64,000 nucleotides of DNA from Streptococcus hyointestinalis (GTDB lineage Bacteria; Bacillota; Bacilli; Lactobacillales; Streptococcaceae): assembly GCF_900459405.1 (NCBI RefSeq), contig NZ_UHFN01000007.1, positions 682,001 to 746,000 of the forward strand. Reading direction: 5' to 3'. Made by a program: the position numbers and the translations under genes. The notes under the pieces were generated by a model that was not told where the DNA came from, made no database searches, and saw only the letters and a program-made list of their open reading frames with translations. Of this stretch, positions 46,570 through 56,457 are shown in pieces (within the stretch, counting starts at the first letter, position 1; each line of letters starts with the position of its first letter).

Positions 46570-47847
46570 TTAGTTAAAAAATTGGATGAGGATACCACCT
46601 AGAATGAGGATGATGGCACCTCCGAGACGGTTTGCCATTTGGGCAAAGGCAATCATTTCCATACGGTTAGAAGCAGAAAGTACTGCGATATTTCCTGTAC
46701 CACCCATTGAGTTGTTGATCATACCAGCACCGATAGCGGCTTCGACAGGGTAGAGTCCCCACCATTTTCCGATAATAGCGCTTGAGAGCCCCATAGCAAC
46801 AACCGAAGTGAGGCTGAGGAGGACAAACTGCCATGTCATGGCGTGGGCTAAGGAGGATAGGTCAATCATAGAAAGCCCGATACCAGCAAGGACAGCGTGG
46901 GTAAGGTTGGTCATGATGACTTGGTTAAACATCACAACGGTTTCTTCTAGTGGTTTTGGCACAGCATTAAGGGCTTTCAAGATGAAGACGATAATAATCA
47001 TGAAAGCATAGCTGTGAATTTTAGGGACAAAACCGTTGAGGATGACACCGATTAAAAGGAGGGAGAAGGCAAACATCATACCAACGCCGATTTTTGTCGC
47101 ATCGAGGGTGATTTTAGGTTTTTCAAGGTCTTCTTTACTAACGGGAACGAGAACGCCGTGTCCGTTGTATTTGGTATTGGCAAAGGCTTTGGAGATAAAG
47201 ACTGCACCAATAATAGCGAGGATATTACCAAGGGTAGTGGCTGGAGCGAGTTGGGAGAGGATGTCCGCAGCATTTCCATGGATGGACTCAGCATAAATCT
47301 TAGACAGTGGGACAATCCCTGCTCCCATCCCACCTGCCATCTGTGCAAATGAGATGTACATAACAGAGTGTCCAAAACCTTGTCCTAAGAGCATACCGAC
47401 AAATCCAACGCAGAAGAATCCAATCACCATTGAAATCAAAGCAACAGGGATAAAGCGTGCAGAAGCTTTGACGAGGAGATTACGATTCATTCCTAAGATA
47501 GAACCACAGATAAGAGCTGCAATGTAGAAGTCAAGGAAACCCCAGCCATTCATGAAGGTGGATGTAGCTGTCACGACATCTTTTGGTACCCAGCCGAGAC
47601 TTGCTAGGATAGAAGCGGCAATCAAGGTAAAGACTGAACCGCCACCAAGATAGGAGTTAAAGATAGGGAGTTTTTCACCCATCCAGTAAAAGAGATGCCC
47701 TAAGACAACTAGCATGAAGGTAATTCCCAGCATGTTAAGTGGGAGTTTGCCCATGGCAATGGTCAGTGCTAGGACAATCACAAATCCTAGGTAAAGGGGT
47801 AGGCTAACGCCTGAAATTTTTATGTTCCAAATTTTTGATTGTGTCAC
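46570..47847 (-). CDS. mleP: 2-hydroxycarboxylate (malate/lactate) transporter
   Basis: This 425-residue membrane protein of the 2HCT family has about eleven helices. The two GGxG-type loops are visible: QMAGGMGAGIVPLSKIYA and MINNSMGGTGNIAVLSASNR. Next to malolactic enzyme it is expected to exchange malate for lactate, making proton-motive force. It starts at GTG 47847 with GAGGAG upstream and lies 16 bp after mleS. Confidence 0.92.
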   Translation of the reverse strand: MTQSKIWNIKISGVSLPLYLGFVIVLALTIAMGKLPLNMLGITFMLVVLGHLFYWMGEKLPIFNSYLGGGSVFTLIAASILASLGWVPKDVVTATSTFMNGWGFLDFYIAALICGSILGMNRNLLVKASARFIPVALISMVIGFFCVGFVGMLLGQGFGHSVMYISFAQMAGGMGAGIVPLSKIYAESIHGNAADILSQLAPATTLGNILAIIGAVFISKAFANTKYNGHGVLVPVSKEDLEKPKITLDATKIGVGMMFAFSLLLIGVILNGFVPKIHSYAFMIIIVFILKALNAVPKPLEETVVMFNQVIMTNLTHAVLAGIGLSMIDLSSLAHAMTWQFVLLSLTSVVAMGLSSAIIGKWWGLYPVEAAIGAGMINNSMGGTGNIAVLSASNRMEMIAFAQMANRLGGAIILILGGILIQFFN

Positions 47848-47863
47848 GTCTAACTCTCCTCAA

Positions 47864-49486
47864 TTAGTATTTTGGATACCATTTGAGGTCACGAACGGCT
47901 TTAGCCATGTCTTGTTCTTTGGCTTTAGCAAGTCCTTGTTCTTGTGCTTTCTTAGCAACAGCTTCTGCTACTTTGATAGAAACTTCAGCTACGTATTGGA
48001 ATGGTGGCAATACTGGTGCGCCTGGTTGCCCTGGATCTACAAGTCCGCTTAGAGAGTGCGCAGCAGCACCAATCATTTCGTCTGTCAGAAGTGACGCTTC
48101 TGAAGCAATCATACCAAGTCCAAGACCTGGGTAGATAAGAGCGTTGTTGGCTTGTCCGATTTGATAGTCAACACCTTTGTAAGAAACAGTGTCTGATGGG
48201 ATACCAGTTGCGACAAAGGCTTTACCGTCAGACCACTCAATAACTTGCTCAGCAGTTGCTTCGATTTTCTTAGTAGGGTTTGAGATTGGGAAGATGATTG
48301 GGCGTTCTGTGTTTTCGCACATTGCTTCAACCACTTCTTTGGTAAAGGCACCTGGGTTTGTTGAAGTTCCGACAAGGATAGTTGGTTTCACAGTTTTAAC
48401 CACTTCAAGAAGGTTTGTCATGTCACCAGCATTTTCAAAGTCAGCACGTTTCTTAGCAAATGGTTTTTGAGCAGGAGTCAGGTCGTCCATGTCGTCAAAG
48501 AGAAGCCCTTGCTTATCAATCATGAAGAAACGTTTGTAAGCTTCTTCTGGGTCAAGTCCTTCAGCAACCATTTCAGCATGCACACGAGCAGCAATACCAG
48601 CACCAGCAGAACCACCACCATAGCAGAGGTAAACTTGGTCTGTTAATTTTTCACCTGTGATGTCAAGGGCACCAAAGATACCACCAAGCACAACGATACC
48701 AGTTCCTTGGATGTCATCGTTAAAGGTTGGGATGCTACCTTTGTATTTGTCTAGGATGTTAGCAGCGTTTGAGCGACCAAAGTCTTCCCAGTGAAGGTAC
48801 AATTTAGGGAAGAGTTTTTCAGCTGTTTGCACGAATTGGTCGATGAAGTCGTAGTATTTGTCCCCACGTACACGCTCGTGACGGTTACCAAGATACATTG
48901 GGTTATCAAGCAATTCTTTGCGGTTTGTACCAGCGTCGATAACAAGTGGCATAACAGAAGCTGGATCAATACCAGCAGCTGCTGTGTAGACCATGAGTTT
49001 ACCAACAGAGATGTCAACCCCTTGAACACCCCAGTCACCGATACCCAAGATACCTTCAGCGTCAGTAGCAACAATCAAGCGAATGTCACGGTCACCAGCG
49101 GCGTTTTTAAGTGTTTCTTCGATATTTTCAGGATGGTTAATATCAAGATAAGCAGCGTATTGTGGGTCTACGAAAAGTTCACTGTATTGTTCGATAGACT
49201 CAGCAATAACTGGATCATAAACGATTGGGTTGAACTCAACGATATTTTGATCAAAAAGATAGTAGAAAAGTGTGCGGTTTGTGTTGAAAATTTCCATCAA
49301 GAAATGGCGTTTTTCAAGATCAGATTCTTTACGTTGGTAGTGTGCGTAAGCTTGTTTAGCTTGTTCTTCGATTGTTTGGACGTAAGGAGGCAAAAGACCA
49401 ACTAAGCCAAGCTCTTTACGCTCTTCCATAGTAAAAGCAGTTCCCTTATTTAAAAAAGGGTTATTCAAAATATCATGTGATTTCAT
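47864..49486 (-). CDS. mleS: malolactic enzyme
   Basis: This 540-residue protein has the length of lactococcal MleS and the N-terminus [20 protein letters not shown]. It belongs to the malic enzyme fold, with catalytic [20 protein letters not shown], metal site [26 protein letters not shown], and NAD-binding [16 protein letters not shown]. It converts L-malate directly to L-lactate and CO2 with NAD and Mn. It is more likely malolactic than malic enzyme because it pairs with mleP and a LysR regulator. AAGGAG precedes the ATG. Confidence 0.92.
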   Translation of the reverse strand: MKSHDILNNPFLNKGTAFTMEERKELGLVGLLPPYVQTIEEQAKQAYAHYQRKESDLEKRHFLMEIFNTNRTLFYYLFDQNIVEFNPIVYDPVIAESIEQYSELFVDPQYAAYLDINHPENIEETLKNAAGDRDIRLIVATDAEGILGIGDWGVQGVDISVGKLMVYTAAAGIDPASVMPLVIDAGTNRKELLDNPMYLGNRHERVRGDKYYDFIDQFVQTAEKLFPKLYLHWEDFGRSNAANILDKYKGSIPTFNDDIQGTGIVVLGGIFGALDITGEKLTDQVYLCYGGGSAGAGIAARVHAEMVAEGLDPEEAYKRFFMIDKQGLLFDDMDDLTPAQKPFAKKRADFENAGDMTNLLEVVKTVKPTILVGTSTNPGAFTKEVVEAMCENTERPIIFPISNPTKKIEATAEQVIEWSDGKAFVATGIPSDTVSYKGVDYQIGQANNALIYPGLGLGMIASEASLLTDEMIGAAAHSLSGLVDPGQPGAPVLPPFQYVAEVSIKVAEAVAKKAQEQGLAKAKEQDMAKAVRDLKWYPKY

Positions 49487-49512
49487 GACGAACTCCTTTA
49501 TATGATAAATTA

Positions 49513-49526
49513 TAAGATATGTCTTA
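49513..49526. promoter_or_regulatory. dyad in the mleS-mleR intergenic region, possible MleR site
   Basis: TAAGATATGTCTTA has 5-bp arms around TATG and ends in T and A, like LysR-type boxes. It lies about 27 bp before mleS. Confidence 0.35.
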
Positions 49527-49637
49527 CGGCATTTATTATAAACCTTTCATTTTCTTATAGTCAAATCTTCAAAAAGTCATAAAAAAATCTTATAACACTT
49601 GTCAAATTATGGTACAATAAAGGCGAGGAGAATGCGT

Positions 49638-50546
49638 ATGAATACAAGAGATTTGGAATATTTCCATAAATTGGCAGAGCTGGCGTCATTTACTATGGTG
49701 GCGGAGTTTTTTGGTGTCAGTCAGCCAACTATTACCTACGCCGTTAAGCGTTTGGAGGAAGCTTATCATTGTGATTTGGTTATCAAAGACCGCTCACACC
49801 GCTCGGTGACGCTAACAGCTGAGGGCGAGATTTTAGACAATCATATCAAAACCATTTTGATGGAGCTTGAGGTGGCGAAAAAAACGATTGAACGCAGTGC
49901 TCATCATGAGATTCGTGTGGGGCTTCCGCCTATCATTCGTGCCAAGTTACTGGCTTCTTTGATAGATATGGGAGAGTCGGTTGATTTTATGACGGCTTTT
50001 AGTTTGACACCTGTGAGTGGCTCAAGCACTCTTCTTCAGTATTTGCTGGATGGGGATTTGGATTTTAGTTTGTTAGGGAGTCTGCAGCCGCTGGGACATC
50101 CAAAACTGGAGATAGCAGAGATTTATAAGCGTCCTTTTTACATTTTTGTTTCTAAAAAACATCCTCTAGCCACTAAAAGCAAGATTTCCTTTAAAGAGGT
50201 TTTAGATGAGCCTTTTATTATGCTAAATGAAGGGCATATCCACTTTGATGCCTTCAATCAACTCAATACCCGCTACAATAACGAAGCGCAAGTGCTGTTT
50301 AAGTTTGAAGACCCGCTTGTTATCGGACAGATGGTGCGTGAAAATCTGGGGATTACTTTTTTGACGGATTTTGTGCTCTTTTCACAGATGGAAGGGCTGG
50401 TCAAGATTCCTTTGGTTGAGGAGGAGCAGTTTGAGTTTCACGTGAGCTATGCTTACTCAAAAGATTATAGACCACCTAAGTCTATCAGACGTTTTATGAC
50501 AATATTAGACCAGCTCAAAAAAGAAGAAAAACAACAAACAGACTAG
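49638..50546 (+). CDS. mleR: LysR-family regulator of the malolactic genes
   Basis: This 302-residue LysR protein has the N-terminal HTH (MNTRDLEYFHKLAELASFTM then VAEFFGVSQPTITYAVKRLE). It is divergent from mleS-mleP, as in Lactococcus and S. mutans where MleR activates them in response to malate. ATG 49638 is 7 bases after GAGGAG; ATG 49632 is too close to it. The last five residues KQQTD are encoded inside the terminator stem. Confidence 0.9.
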   Translation: MNTRDLEYFHKLAELASFTMVAEFFGVSQPTITYAVKRLEEAYHCDLVIKDRSHRSVTLTAEGEILDNHIKTILMELEVAKKTIERSAHHEIRVGLPPIIRAKLLASLIDMGESVDFMTAFSLTPVSGSSTLLQYLLDGDLDFSLLGSLQPLGHPKLEIAEIYKRPFYIFVSKKHPLATKSKISFKEVLDEPFIMLNEGHIHFDAFNQLNTRYNNEAQVLFKFEDPLVIGQMVRENLGITFLTDFVLFSQMEGLVKIPLVEEEQFEFHVSYAYSKDYRPPKSIRRFMTILDQLKKEEKQQTD

Positions 50547-50570
50547 TTCTCTAGTCTGTTTGTTGTTTTT
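50533..50570. terminator. bidirectional terminator that contains both stop codons
   Basis: AACAAACAGACTAG (50533-50546) and CTAGTCTGTTTGTT (50551-50564) form a perfect 14-bp stem with a TTCT loop. The mleR TAG and, on the other strand, the GIY-YIG TAG both lie in the stem. Confidence 0.93.
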
Positions 50571-50823
50571 GGATGTAGGCGAGTTTATCTTGCCGTTTTT
50601 TACGTTTGAAAAGACTCTCAGCGCTCATAGCCGCTTTTTTGTCTGGAAAGCATTCGTAGTAGAGGAGCTTGACAGGGCGTCTGGCACGGGTGTATTTAGC
50701 GCCTTTACCAGCATTGTGTGTCGCAATGCGTCTCTCAAGGTCAGTCGTGTAGCCAGTGTAGAGCGTGCCGTCTGAACACTCAAGCACATACATATAAGCG
50801 ACTGCTTTGTCTGATTTAGTCAT
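50551..50823 (-). CDS. GIY-YIG nuclease-domain protein (UPF0213/YhbQ type)
   Basis: This 90-residue protein has the GIY-YIG pattern as [20 protein letters not shown] followed by [23 protein letters not shown] 50823 follows GGAGAAGAG and overlaps the stop of the upstream methyltransferase gene, a pairing common in Firmicutes. A longer frame to 50871 lies inside that gene. The cellular role is unclear. The C-terminus is KQQTD. Confidence 0.87.
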   Translation of the reverse strand: MTKSDKAVAYMYVLECSDGTLYTGYTTDLERRIATHNAGKGAKYTRARRPVKLLYYECFPDKKAAMSAESLFKRKKRQDKLAYIQKQQTD

Positions 50824-51571
50824 GCTCTTCTCCATAATAAATCGAAAAAATAGCGTCTGTGTAGTCGCCATTATCCTTGTGGATAATGAGCGGCGGCAGT
50901 ATCTTCATGCCATCTTGCGAGCCGTCTTTGATGGCTTCGATAAGTAGCATATTGGCGTCTTTACCGGACTTTGGATAGACAAATTGGATACGCTTTGGAG
51001 CGAGTTTGTAGCGTCTCAGTGTATCGATGATTTCTAAAAAGCGGTCAGGACGGTGCACCATGGCTAGTCTGCCCTTTGTTTTGAGTGCTTGCTGGCTGAT
51101 GGCACAGATTTCCTCTAGATTAGTCGTTATTTCATGGCGAGCAAGGAGATAATGCGGACTGAGATTTTTCTTTGACGTTTCGCTAGTTTTAAAATAAGGC
51201 GGATTGCAAAAAATCAAATCCACACTGGAGCGCTTGACGTGTTGCAGCAGATTTTTCAAATCATCATTGACCATGCTGACTTGCGCATCAAGCTTATTGA
51301 GCGTGATTGAACGCTGTGCCATATCGGCTAGACGCTCTTGCAATTCGACCTCGACAATCTGCGCTTTCGTTTGGTGGCTGGCAAAGAGGCCAACTGCGCC
51401 ATTGCCACTACACAAATCAACAATAAGCCCTCTTGAGGGAATTTTTGGAAAGCGTGATAAAAGAACGCTGTCAACGGAATAAGAAAAAACAGCCTTGTTT
51501 TGGATAATTTTGACATCAGACGAAAAGAGCTGATCAATACGCTCGCCGTCTTTTAAAATAGAATCAGTCAT
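50816..51571 (-). CDS. TrmN6-like (YfiC-type) methyltransferase
   Basis: This 251-residue class I methyltransferase has SAM motif [20 protein letters not shown] and the catalytic NPPY in [14 protein letters not shown], typical of N6-adenine transfer. Its closest named family is tRNA1(Val) adenine-37 N6-methyltransferase. ATG 51571 gives [16 protein letters not shown]; a TTG-started longer frame has no support. TGCTATAAT on the minus strand ends 7 bases before the ATG, so the mRNA is probably leaderless. Confidence 0.88.
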   Translation of the reverse strand: MTDSILKDGERIDQLFSSDVKIIQNKAVFSYSVDSVLLSRFPKIPSRGLIVDLCSGNGAVGLFASHQTKAQIVEVELQERLADMAQRSITLNKLDAQVSMVNDDLKNLLQHVKRSSVDLIFCNPPYFKTSETSKKNLSPHYLLARHEITTNLEEICAISQQALKTKGRLAMVHRPDRFLEIIDTLRRYKLAPKRIQFVYPKSGKDANMLLIEAIKDGSQDGMKILPPLIIHKDNGDYTDAIFSIYYGEEHD

Positions 51572-51679
51572 AATTTTTATTATAGCAAAATAGACTGACA
51601 AGTACACTAATTTTTTCTTTCTAAAATGCGCCAAGCGTGGTAAAATAAGAAAGACTATGTAAGAATAAGGAGTGAAAAC

Positions 51680-52420
51680 GTGTTCTATACCTATCTACGT
51701 ACACTAGTAGCTTTTCTACTATGGATTGCTAACGGTAACAATCACTATCACAATCAGGACAAAATTCCTGACCAGTCTGAAAACTATATCTTGGTATCGC
51801 CACACAGGACTTGGTGGGATCCGATTTATATGGCCTTTGCGACACGTCCTAAAAAATTCATCTTCATGGCAAAAAAAGAGCTCTTTACCAATCGGATGTT
51901 GGCTTGGTGGATTCGCATGTGTGGTGCCTTTCCCATTAACCGTGAAAATCCAGGGCAAGAAGCTATCAAGTATCCTGTCAAGATGTTGAAAAAAAGCAGT
52001 CGTTCCTTGATTATGTTTCCAAGTGGTAGCAGACACTCAACAGACGTTAAGGGTGGGGTGGCTGTGATTGCCAAGATGGCAAAGGTACGTATCGTGCCTG
52101 TCGTCTATGCAGGACCGATGACCTTTAAAGGGCTTTTGTCTGGTGAGCGTGTGGACTTGAACTTTGGAAATCCCATCGACATCTCAGACATCAAGCGTCT
52201 CAACGACGAGGGTATCGAAGAGGTGGCACGCCGTATTCAGTCTGAGTTTGACCGAGCAGATAGTGAGAATGCGACCTATCACAACACGAAAAAGCGCAAT
52301 CCTCTGACCTATCTCTATCGTATTCCGCTAGGGATTGTCGCTATTCTTATCGTTATCTGTACGCTCATCTTTAGCCTTATTGCAAGCTTTGTGTGGAATC
52401 CAGAAAAACATCTCAAATAA
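51680..52420 (+). CDS. plsC: 1-acyl-sn-glycerol-3-phosphate acyltransferase family protein
   Basis: This 246-residue membrane acyltransferase has the H-x4-D motif in VSPHRTWWDPIY near residue 41 and a later FPSGSRHS motif, where most PlsC proteins have FPEGTR. A C-terminal membrane helix (IPLGIVAILIVICTLIFSLI) is present. It likely adds the second acyl chain in phosphatidic acid synthesis. GTG 51680 is 7 bases after AAGGAG. Confidence 0.85.
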   Translation: MFYTYLRTLVAFLLWIANGNNHYHNQDKIPDQSENYILVSPHRTWWDPIYMAFATRPKKFIFMAKKELFTNRMLAWWIRMCGAFPINRENPGQEAIKYPVKMLKKSSRSLIMFPSGSRHSTDVKGGVAVIAKMAKVRIVPVVYAGPMTFKGLLSGERVDLNFGNPIDISDIKRLNDEGIEEVARRIQSEFDRADSENATYHNTKKRNPLTYLYRIPLGIVAILIVICTLIFSLIASFVWNPEKHLK

Positions 52421-52427
52421 TGTCACA

Positions 52428-52453
52428 AGCAGAACTCTTGTTCTGCTTTTTTT
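52428..52453 (+). terminator. terminator between plsC and comEA
   Basis: AAGCAGAAC and GTTCTGCTT form a 9-bp stem with TCTT loop and then T6. Confidence 0.88.
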
Positions 52454-52479
52454 ACGGATATAAATGTAGGAGGAATCTT

Positions 52480-53160
52480 ATGTTTGAAATGATTCGTGAG
52501 AAATGTAAAGACCCAAAAGTGTTAGTAGCGGCGCTTGTGGGAGTGAGTGGGCTTTTTTTAGCTACTTGTCTTGTGGTTGTTATGCTCATGCGACCAAAGA
52601 CGCAGACGACCTTTTCAACGCTTGCCAGTCAGTCTACTAGTTTGGTAGCTTCAAGCTCAAGCACAGCGACCAGCTCGTCATCTACAGCTAAGCCAGCAAG
52701 TGGCACGATTGTCGTTGATGTCAAGGGCGCTGTGCAAAAAGAAGGCGTCTATACCCTAAAAGAAGGCAGTCGTGTGTCAGACGCTATCGCAAAAGCTGGC
52801 GGGCTGACCCAAGAAGCCGATAAAAAATCCATCAACCTTGCTCAAAAAGTGACGGACGAGGCTATCATCTACGTAGCAAAGACCGATGAAAATATCAGCG
52901 TCGTCAGCCAAGCAAGTGCTAGCACAAGTGGAAACAGCTCAGCAACGTCAACAAGCAGCCAGTCCGATAAAATCAATCTCAACACGGCAAGTCTTGAAGA
53001 CCTCAAAAAAATCTCAGGTATCGGTGATAAGCGTGCGCAGGATATTCTCGACTATCGTGATAGCCAAGGAGGCTTTAAGTCTGTTGACGAGCTGACCAAT
53101 GTTTCGGGCATTGGAGAAAAGACATTGGAGAAACTTAAAAATGATGTCACAGTGGATTAA
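52480..53160 (+). CDS. comEA: ComEA, competence DNA receptor
   Basis: This 226-residue membrane-anchored DNA-binding protein has a hydrophobic N-terminal anchor (VAALVGVSGLFLATCLVVVM) and a Ser/Thr-rich linker. The SLBB domain (GTIVVDVKGAVQKEGVYTLK) and the helix-hairpin-helix pair (INLNTASLEDLKKISGIGDK; LTNVSGIGEKTLEKLKN) follow. ComEA holds incoming DNA at the cell surface for ComEC. ATG 52480 follows AGGAGG. Confidence 0.95.
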   Translation: MFEMIREKCKDPKVLVAALVGVSGLFLATCLVVVMLMRPKTQTTFSTLASQSTSLVASSSSTATSSSSTAKPASGTIVVDVKGAVQKEGVYTLKEGSRVSDAIAKAGGLTQEADKKSINLAQKVTDEAIIYVAKTDENISVVSQASASTSGNSSATSTSSQSDKINLNTASLEDLKKISGIGDKRAQDILDYRDSQGGFKSVDELTNVSGIGEKTLEKLKNDVTVD

Positions 53161-55381
53161 AAAACTACCGCTAAAGCCTATCTATCTGGCTATTTTGCTC
53201 CTTGAGCTTTACTATGTCGTCTTTAGCAGGCAGTTGCCTGCTTTCTTGCTATTTTTAGTATCTTTTCTTTTTTTGCTGTGGCAATATCCTCTGAAAAAAG
53301 TTGCCAAGGTCTTTTTTATCCTACTGTTTGCTGCTCTCTTTTTTGGGATAAAGGTTTATCAATCTGAAAAAAGCTATCGCACCGAACCAGAACGTCTTGA
53401 GAATGTCATCTTACTCCCAGATACCATAAAAATCAATGGCGACTTGCTGTCATTTACAGCGACGGCAAATGGCAGAAGCTATCAAGCTTTTTACACACTC
53501 AAGAGCGAGAAAGAAAAGAACAGCTTTGAAAAACTCTACCAGACGCAGCAGCTGCAAGTTTCAGCTAGTATCGAAGAAGCCACTCCTCAGCGCAATTTTT
53601 CTGGCTTTGATTACCGTGCTTATCTCAAGACACAGGGTATTAACCGAGTCTTGAGGATAGAAAAAATCCTAAAGCAGAAGTCTACCTCTGCTGGGACGCC
53701 ACGTGGCATTCTTCGGGAATGGCGGCGTTTAGCTATCATCCAGTGCACACACTTTCCAGCGCCTATGCGCCATTACATGACAGGTTTGCTGTTTGGTTAT
53801 CTGGATAAGTCTTTTGATGAGATGACGGACTTGTACACGGATTTGGGCATTATCCATCTTTTTGCCCTTTCTGGCATGCACGTCAGCTTTTTTGTGGGGC
53901 TTTTTCGTAAAATGTGCTTGCGCTTAGGAGTGAGTAGAGAGCATGTGCTGTTTGTGCAAGTACCTTTTTCCTTTGTCTACGGTGGTTTAGCAGGCTTTAG
54001 CGTGTCTGTTACCCGTAGCCTCATCCAGCAGGTACTATCACAATGCGGTCTCAAGAAAATGGACAATCTGGCGGTGACGGTTATGATTTCCTTTGTCCTT
54101 ATGCCTTCGTTTTTGCTGACTACAGGAGGTGTGTTGAGCTTTGGTTTTGCTTTTGTGCTGGCTTTGCTTGATTTTTCACATCTTCCACAAAAGCGTGCAA
54201 AATGGGTGAGCCTTATCGCCATACCGCTTGGTATGCTTCCCATTATGCTCTTTTATTTTGCTAGCTACCAGCCTTTGTCTATCCTCTTGACAGTTGGCTT
54301 GTCCTTTCTTTTTGAGAGTTTGCTCTTGCCACTATTGACACTTGCTTTTTTCTTATCGCCTCTTATCCATTTGAGTGCCTTTAACGGACTTTTTCAGCTT
54401 TTGGACAAGTTTCTAGCAACTTTGTCACATCTAGCAGGAAAGCCATTTGTCTTTGGCACACCTAGTATTTTTGTACTTGTAGCACTTTTACTACTGCTTG
54501 GCTTTTTGTATGATTATCATAGGCGCAAATGGCTTTGTGGTAGTCTAGTCTTAGCGGTGTTAGGTTTTCTTTTTATTACCAAACACCCTGTGGCAAATGA
54601 AGTGACCATGATTGACATCGGGCAGGGCGATAGTATCTTTATCCGAGATAGCTCTGGCAAGACTCTCTTGATTGATGTTGGTGGCAAGGTCTCCTTTAGT
54701 CAAAAGGAGGCTTGGCAGGAGGGCAGTACAGATAGCAATGCCGATCGCACCTTGATTCCTTATCTGAAAAGTCGTGGCGTCTCAAAGATTGACCAGTTGC
54801 TCCTCACTCATACGGATACTGACCACATGGGTGATATGGAGGTGGTCGCAAAGCATTTTGCTATCGGTGAGGTGCTTGTCAGCCAAGGCAGTCTCACAAA
54901 TAACAGCTTTGTCAATCGCTTGAAAGCTATGAATGTCCATGTGCGTAGTGTACTTGCTGGCGAGGAATTGCCTATCATGAATAGCTCTTTGCAGGTGCTC
55001 TATCCCCTTAGCCAAGGCGACGGCAAAAACAACGACTCACTGGTCTTATATGGCAATCTACTTGGCACACGCTTTTTATTCACAGGCGATTTGGAAAAAG
55101 AGGGTGAAGAGGTGCTGCTTGAGCATTATCCGCAGTTAGCTGTTGATGTGCTAAAGGTAGGACATCACGGCTCAAAAGGCTCTTCTAGCATGAGTTTTTT
55201 AGAGACAATAAAACCAAAACTCACCCTTATCTCCGCTGGGCAAAATAACCGCTATCATCACCCACATCAGGAAACCTTAGAGCGCTTGGAAAAGGTAAAC
55301 AGCCAATTTTTGCGCACCGACCAACACGGTGCGATTCGCTTTATCGGCTGGCAGACTTGGCACTTAGAAACCGTGAGATAG
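53141..55381 (+). CDS. comEC: ComEC, DNA-uptake channel
   Basis: This 746-residue protein has N-terminal helices, an OB-like extracellular part, the competence domain (LGIIHLFALSGMHVSFFVGL) with many helices, and a C-terminal metallo-beta-lactamase domain (DIGQGDSIFIRDSSGKTLLI; LTHTDTDHMGDMEVV; VGHHGSKGSSSM). It transports single-stranded DNA into the cell. ATG 53141 lies within comEA, 10 bases after GGAG; the frame is open further upstream but without a site. Uninterrupted, so the uptake system may be functional. Confidence 0.95.
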   Translation: MMSQWIKKLPLKPIYLAILLLELYYVVFSRQLPAFLLFLVSFLFLLWQYPLKKVAKVFFILLFAALFFGIKVYQSEKSYRTEPERLENVILLPDTIKINGDLLSFTATANGRSYQAFYTLKSEKEKNSFEKLYQTQQLQVSASIEEATPQRNFSGFDYRAYLKTQGINRVLRIEKILKQKSTSAGTPRGILREWRRLAIIQCTHFPAPMRHYMTGLLFGYLDKSFDEMTDLYTDLGIIHLFALSGMHVSFFVGLFRKMCLRLGVSREHVLFVQVPFSFVYGGLAGFSVSVTRSLIQQVLSQCGLKKMDNLAVTVMISFVLMPSFLLTTGGVLSFGFAFVLALLDFSHLPQKRAKWVSLIAIPLGMLPIMLFYFASYQPLSILLTVGLSFLFESLLLPLLTLAFFLSPLIHLSAFNGLFQLLDKFLATLSHLAGKPFVFGTPSIFVLVALLLLLGFLYDYHRRKWLCGSLVLAVLGFLFITKHPVANEVTMIDIGQGDSIFIRDSSGKTLLIDVGGKVSFSQKEAWQEGSTDSNADRTLIPYLKSRGVSKIDQLLLTHTDTDHMGDMEVVAKHFAIGEVLVSQGSLTNNSFVNRLKAMNVHVRSVLAGEELPIMNSSLQVLYPLSQGDGKNNDSLVLYGNLLGTRFLFTGDLEKEGEEVLLEHYPQLAVDVLKVGHHGSKGSSSMSFLETIKPKLTLISAGQNNRYHHPHQETLERLEKVNSQFLRTDQHGAIRFIGWQTWHLETVR

Positions 55382-55433
55382 TGGTCAATAAGGTGAGATT
55401 TTGCTATAATAAAAAGAAAAAAGCGAGAAAATC

Positions 55434-56411
55434 ATGACAAAAACTTACAACTGGGCAACGCTTGGAACGGGCGTTATCGCAAATGAACTGGCGCAGGCGC
55501 TAGAGAGCCGTGGGCAAAAGCTCTATTCGGTTGCTAATCGCACCTATGACAAGGGGCTTGCCTTTGCTGAAAAATACGGTATCGACAAAGTCTACAAAAA
55601 AATCGACGAGGTCTTTGAGGATGAAAATGTCGATATCATCTATATCTCAACCCCTCACAATACCCATATCAACTACCAGAGAAAAGCCTTGGCGGCTGGC
55701 AAACATGTGCTCTGCGAAAAGTCTATCACCCTAAACAGTGAAGAACTAGCAGAAGCTGTCGCCTTAGCAGAAAAACACGGTGTCGTCCTAGCAGAAGCCA
55801 TGACCATCTACCACATGCCACTCTATCGTAAGCTCCATGAGCTAGTGTCGTCAGGTAAGCTGGGCGAGCTCAAGATGATTCAGATGAACTTTGGGAGCTA
55901 CAAGGACTATGACATGACCAATCGATTCTTTAGTCGAGATTTGGCTGGTGGTGCGCTTCTAGACATCGGGGTCTATGCTCTGTCTTTTGTGCGTTGGTTT
56001 ATGTCTGAAACGCCTAGTCAAGTCAGCTCTCAAGTCAGACTAGCACCGACTGGAGTGGATGAGCAGGTTGGCATTCTCCTCTCAAATGACAAGGGTGAGA
56101 TGGCAACTATCGCTCTGACTCTTCACGCTAAGCAGCCCAAGCGTGGCATGATTGCTTTTGACAAGGGCTATATCGAGATTTACGATTACCCTCGTGGGGA
56201 GCGTGCGGTCATCACCTATACAGAGACAGGAGAGCAAGAGGTCATCGAGGAGGGTGAGATGGCTTTTGCTCTTGCCTATGAAGTAGCGGATATGGAAAAG
56301 GCTGTCACTGGAGACACTAGCCGTGTTCACCTAGACTACACAAGAGACGTCATGCAGCTTATGACCCAGCTTCGCCGTGACTGGGGCATGACCTATCCCG
56401 AGGAAGAGTAA
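55434..56411 (+). CDS. Gfo/Idh/MocA-family oxidoreductase
   Basis: This 325-residue protein has a Rossmann start (WATLGTGVIANELAQALESR), the motif CEKSITLNSEELAEAVALAE with the conserved EK pair, and GGALLDIGVYALSFVRWF. The substrate is unknown; the family oxidises sugars or related compounds with NAD(P). A TGCTATAAT box lies 20 bases before the ATG. It ends at a shared terminator. Confidence 0.9.
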   Translation: MTKTYNWATLGTGVIANELAQALESRGQKLYSVANRTYDKGLAFAEKYGIDKVYKKIDEVFEDENVDIIYISTPHNTHINYQRKALAAGKHVLCEKSITLNSEELAEAVALAEKHGVVLAEAMTIYHMPLYRKLHELVSSGKLGELKMIQMNFGSYKDYDMTNRFFSRDLAGGALLDIGVYALSFVRWFMSETPSQVSSQVRLAPTGVDEQVGILLSNDKGEMATIALTLHAKQPKRGMIAFDKGYIEIYDYPRGERAVITYTETGEQEVIEEGEMAFALAYEVADMEKAVTGDTSRVHLDYTRDVMQLMTQLRRDWGMTYPEEE

Positions 56412-56428
56412 ACGAGCTCTAACAAGAA

Positions 56429-56457
56429 AAAATCCTTTACGTTAAGTAAAGGATTTT
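56429..56457. terminator. bidirectional terminator
   Basis: AAAATCCTTTAC and GTAAAGGATTTT pair perfectly over 12 bp with a 5-base loop between convergent genes. Confidence 0.9.

Noticed and set aside
50824..50871. Longer N-terminus for the GIY-YIG protein
   Set aside because: These codons lie inside the methyltransferase gene, and GGAGAAGAG points to ATG 50823.
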